From positions 1 to 5,515 of the forward strand of contig DYJB01000175.1 in NCBI GenBank assembly GCA_020723365.1: a DNA stretch of 5,515 bases. The letters run 5' to 3'. Each line of letters opens with the position of its first letter. Position 1 is the stretch's first letter. This stretch comes from Candidatus Aquidulcis sp. (GTDB lineage: Bacteria > Chloroflexota > Anaerolineae > Anaerolineales > E44-bin32). Shown here in pieces: positions 5,489 through 5,515 of this stretch. The position numbers and the translations under genes are program-made. The notes beneath the pieces were generated by a model that was given only the letters and a program-made list of their open reading frames with translations, did no database searches and had not been told where the DNA came from.

Positions 5489-5515
5489 ATGCTTCCCGAC
5501 CTGCGCATGGCGGAT
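5489..5515 (+). CDS. Start of a divergent gene, cut by the window edge
   Basis: Nine codons are visible (MLPDLRMAD) and the frame is open at the end. The call rests on the perfect extended -10 element at 5459-5467 and GGAG at 5477-5480, both well spaced. Too little protein is present to assign a family. It shares a 59-base intergenic region with the protease operon, so the two may be co-regulated. Confidence 0.5.

Overview
The window is GC-rich bacterial chromosomal DNA, about two thirds G+C by eye. It is densely coded and carries no mobile element, CRISPR array, tRNA or rRNA that I can see. Several proteins (the small cysteine protein, the alpha/beta-barrel protein and the degenerate dehydrogenase-like protein) read like families I associate with Chloroflexota of the Anaerolineae type. 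That placement comes from memory of family style, not from a search, and is only moderately secure.

Left part, plus strand (1-1633). The window opens inside an AmmeMemoRadiSam-type radical SAM enzyme (amrS; the N-terminus lies outside). Two bases later comes a 110-residue protein of likely dimeric alpha/beta-barrel fold. After a 144-base gap there is a 73-residue, cysteine-containing protein with a probable GTG start. A convergent gap (1634-1738) follows, holding a weak hairpin with a short T run and a perfect 14-bp hairpin with a GAGA loop.

Middle, minus strand (1739-3212). A GIY-YIG endonuclease-like gene and kbl (glycine C-acetyltransferase) overlap by 8 bp. They are preceded by a good sigma70-type promoter (TTGGTC, 17 bp, TATAAT) that ends only 7 bases before the first ATG, so a leaderless transcript is predicted.

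Right part, minus strand (3266-5429). Three genes are joined by two ATGA overlaps: a site-2-type intramembrane zinc protease, an HD-domain phosphohydrolase and a prephenate-dehydrogenase-like protein. The last has lost the dinucleotide-binding glycines and the catalytic histidines, so it looks like a pseudoenzyme or a repurposed Rossmann protein. This is the most unusual gene set here.

Right edge (5430-5515). A compact divergent promoter region has two back-to-back extended -10 elements inside an imperfect 28-bp palindrome. The plus-strand side drives a gene of which only the first nine codons are visible.

I found no clear defence or otherwise spectacular new system. The best candidates for a second look are the protease-HD-pseudodehydrogenase operon, the small protein coupled to amrS, the conserved-looking small cysteine protein, and the symmetrical divergent promoter.
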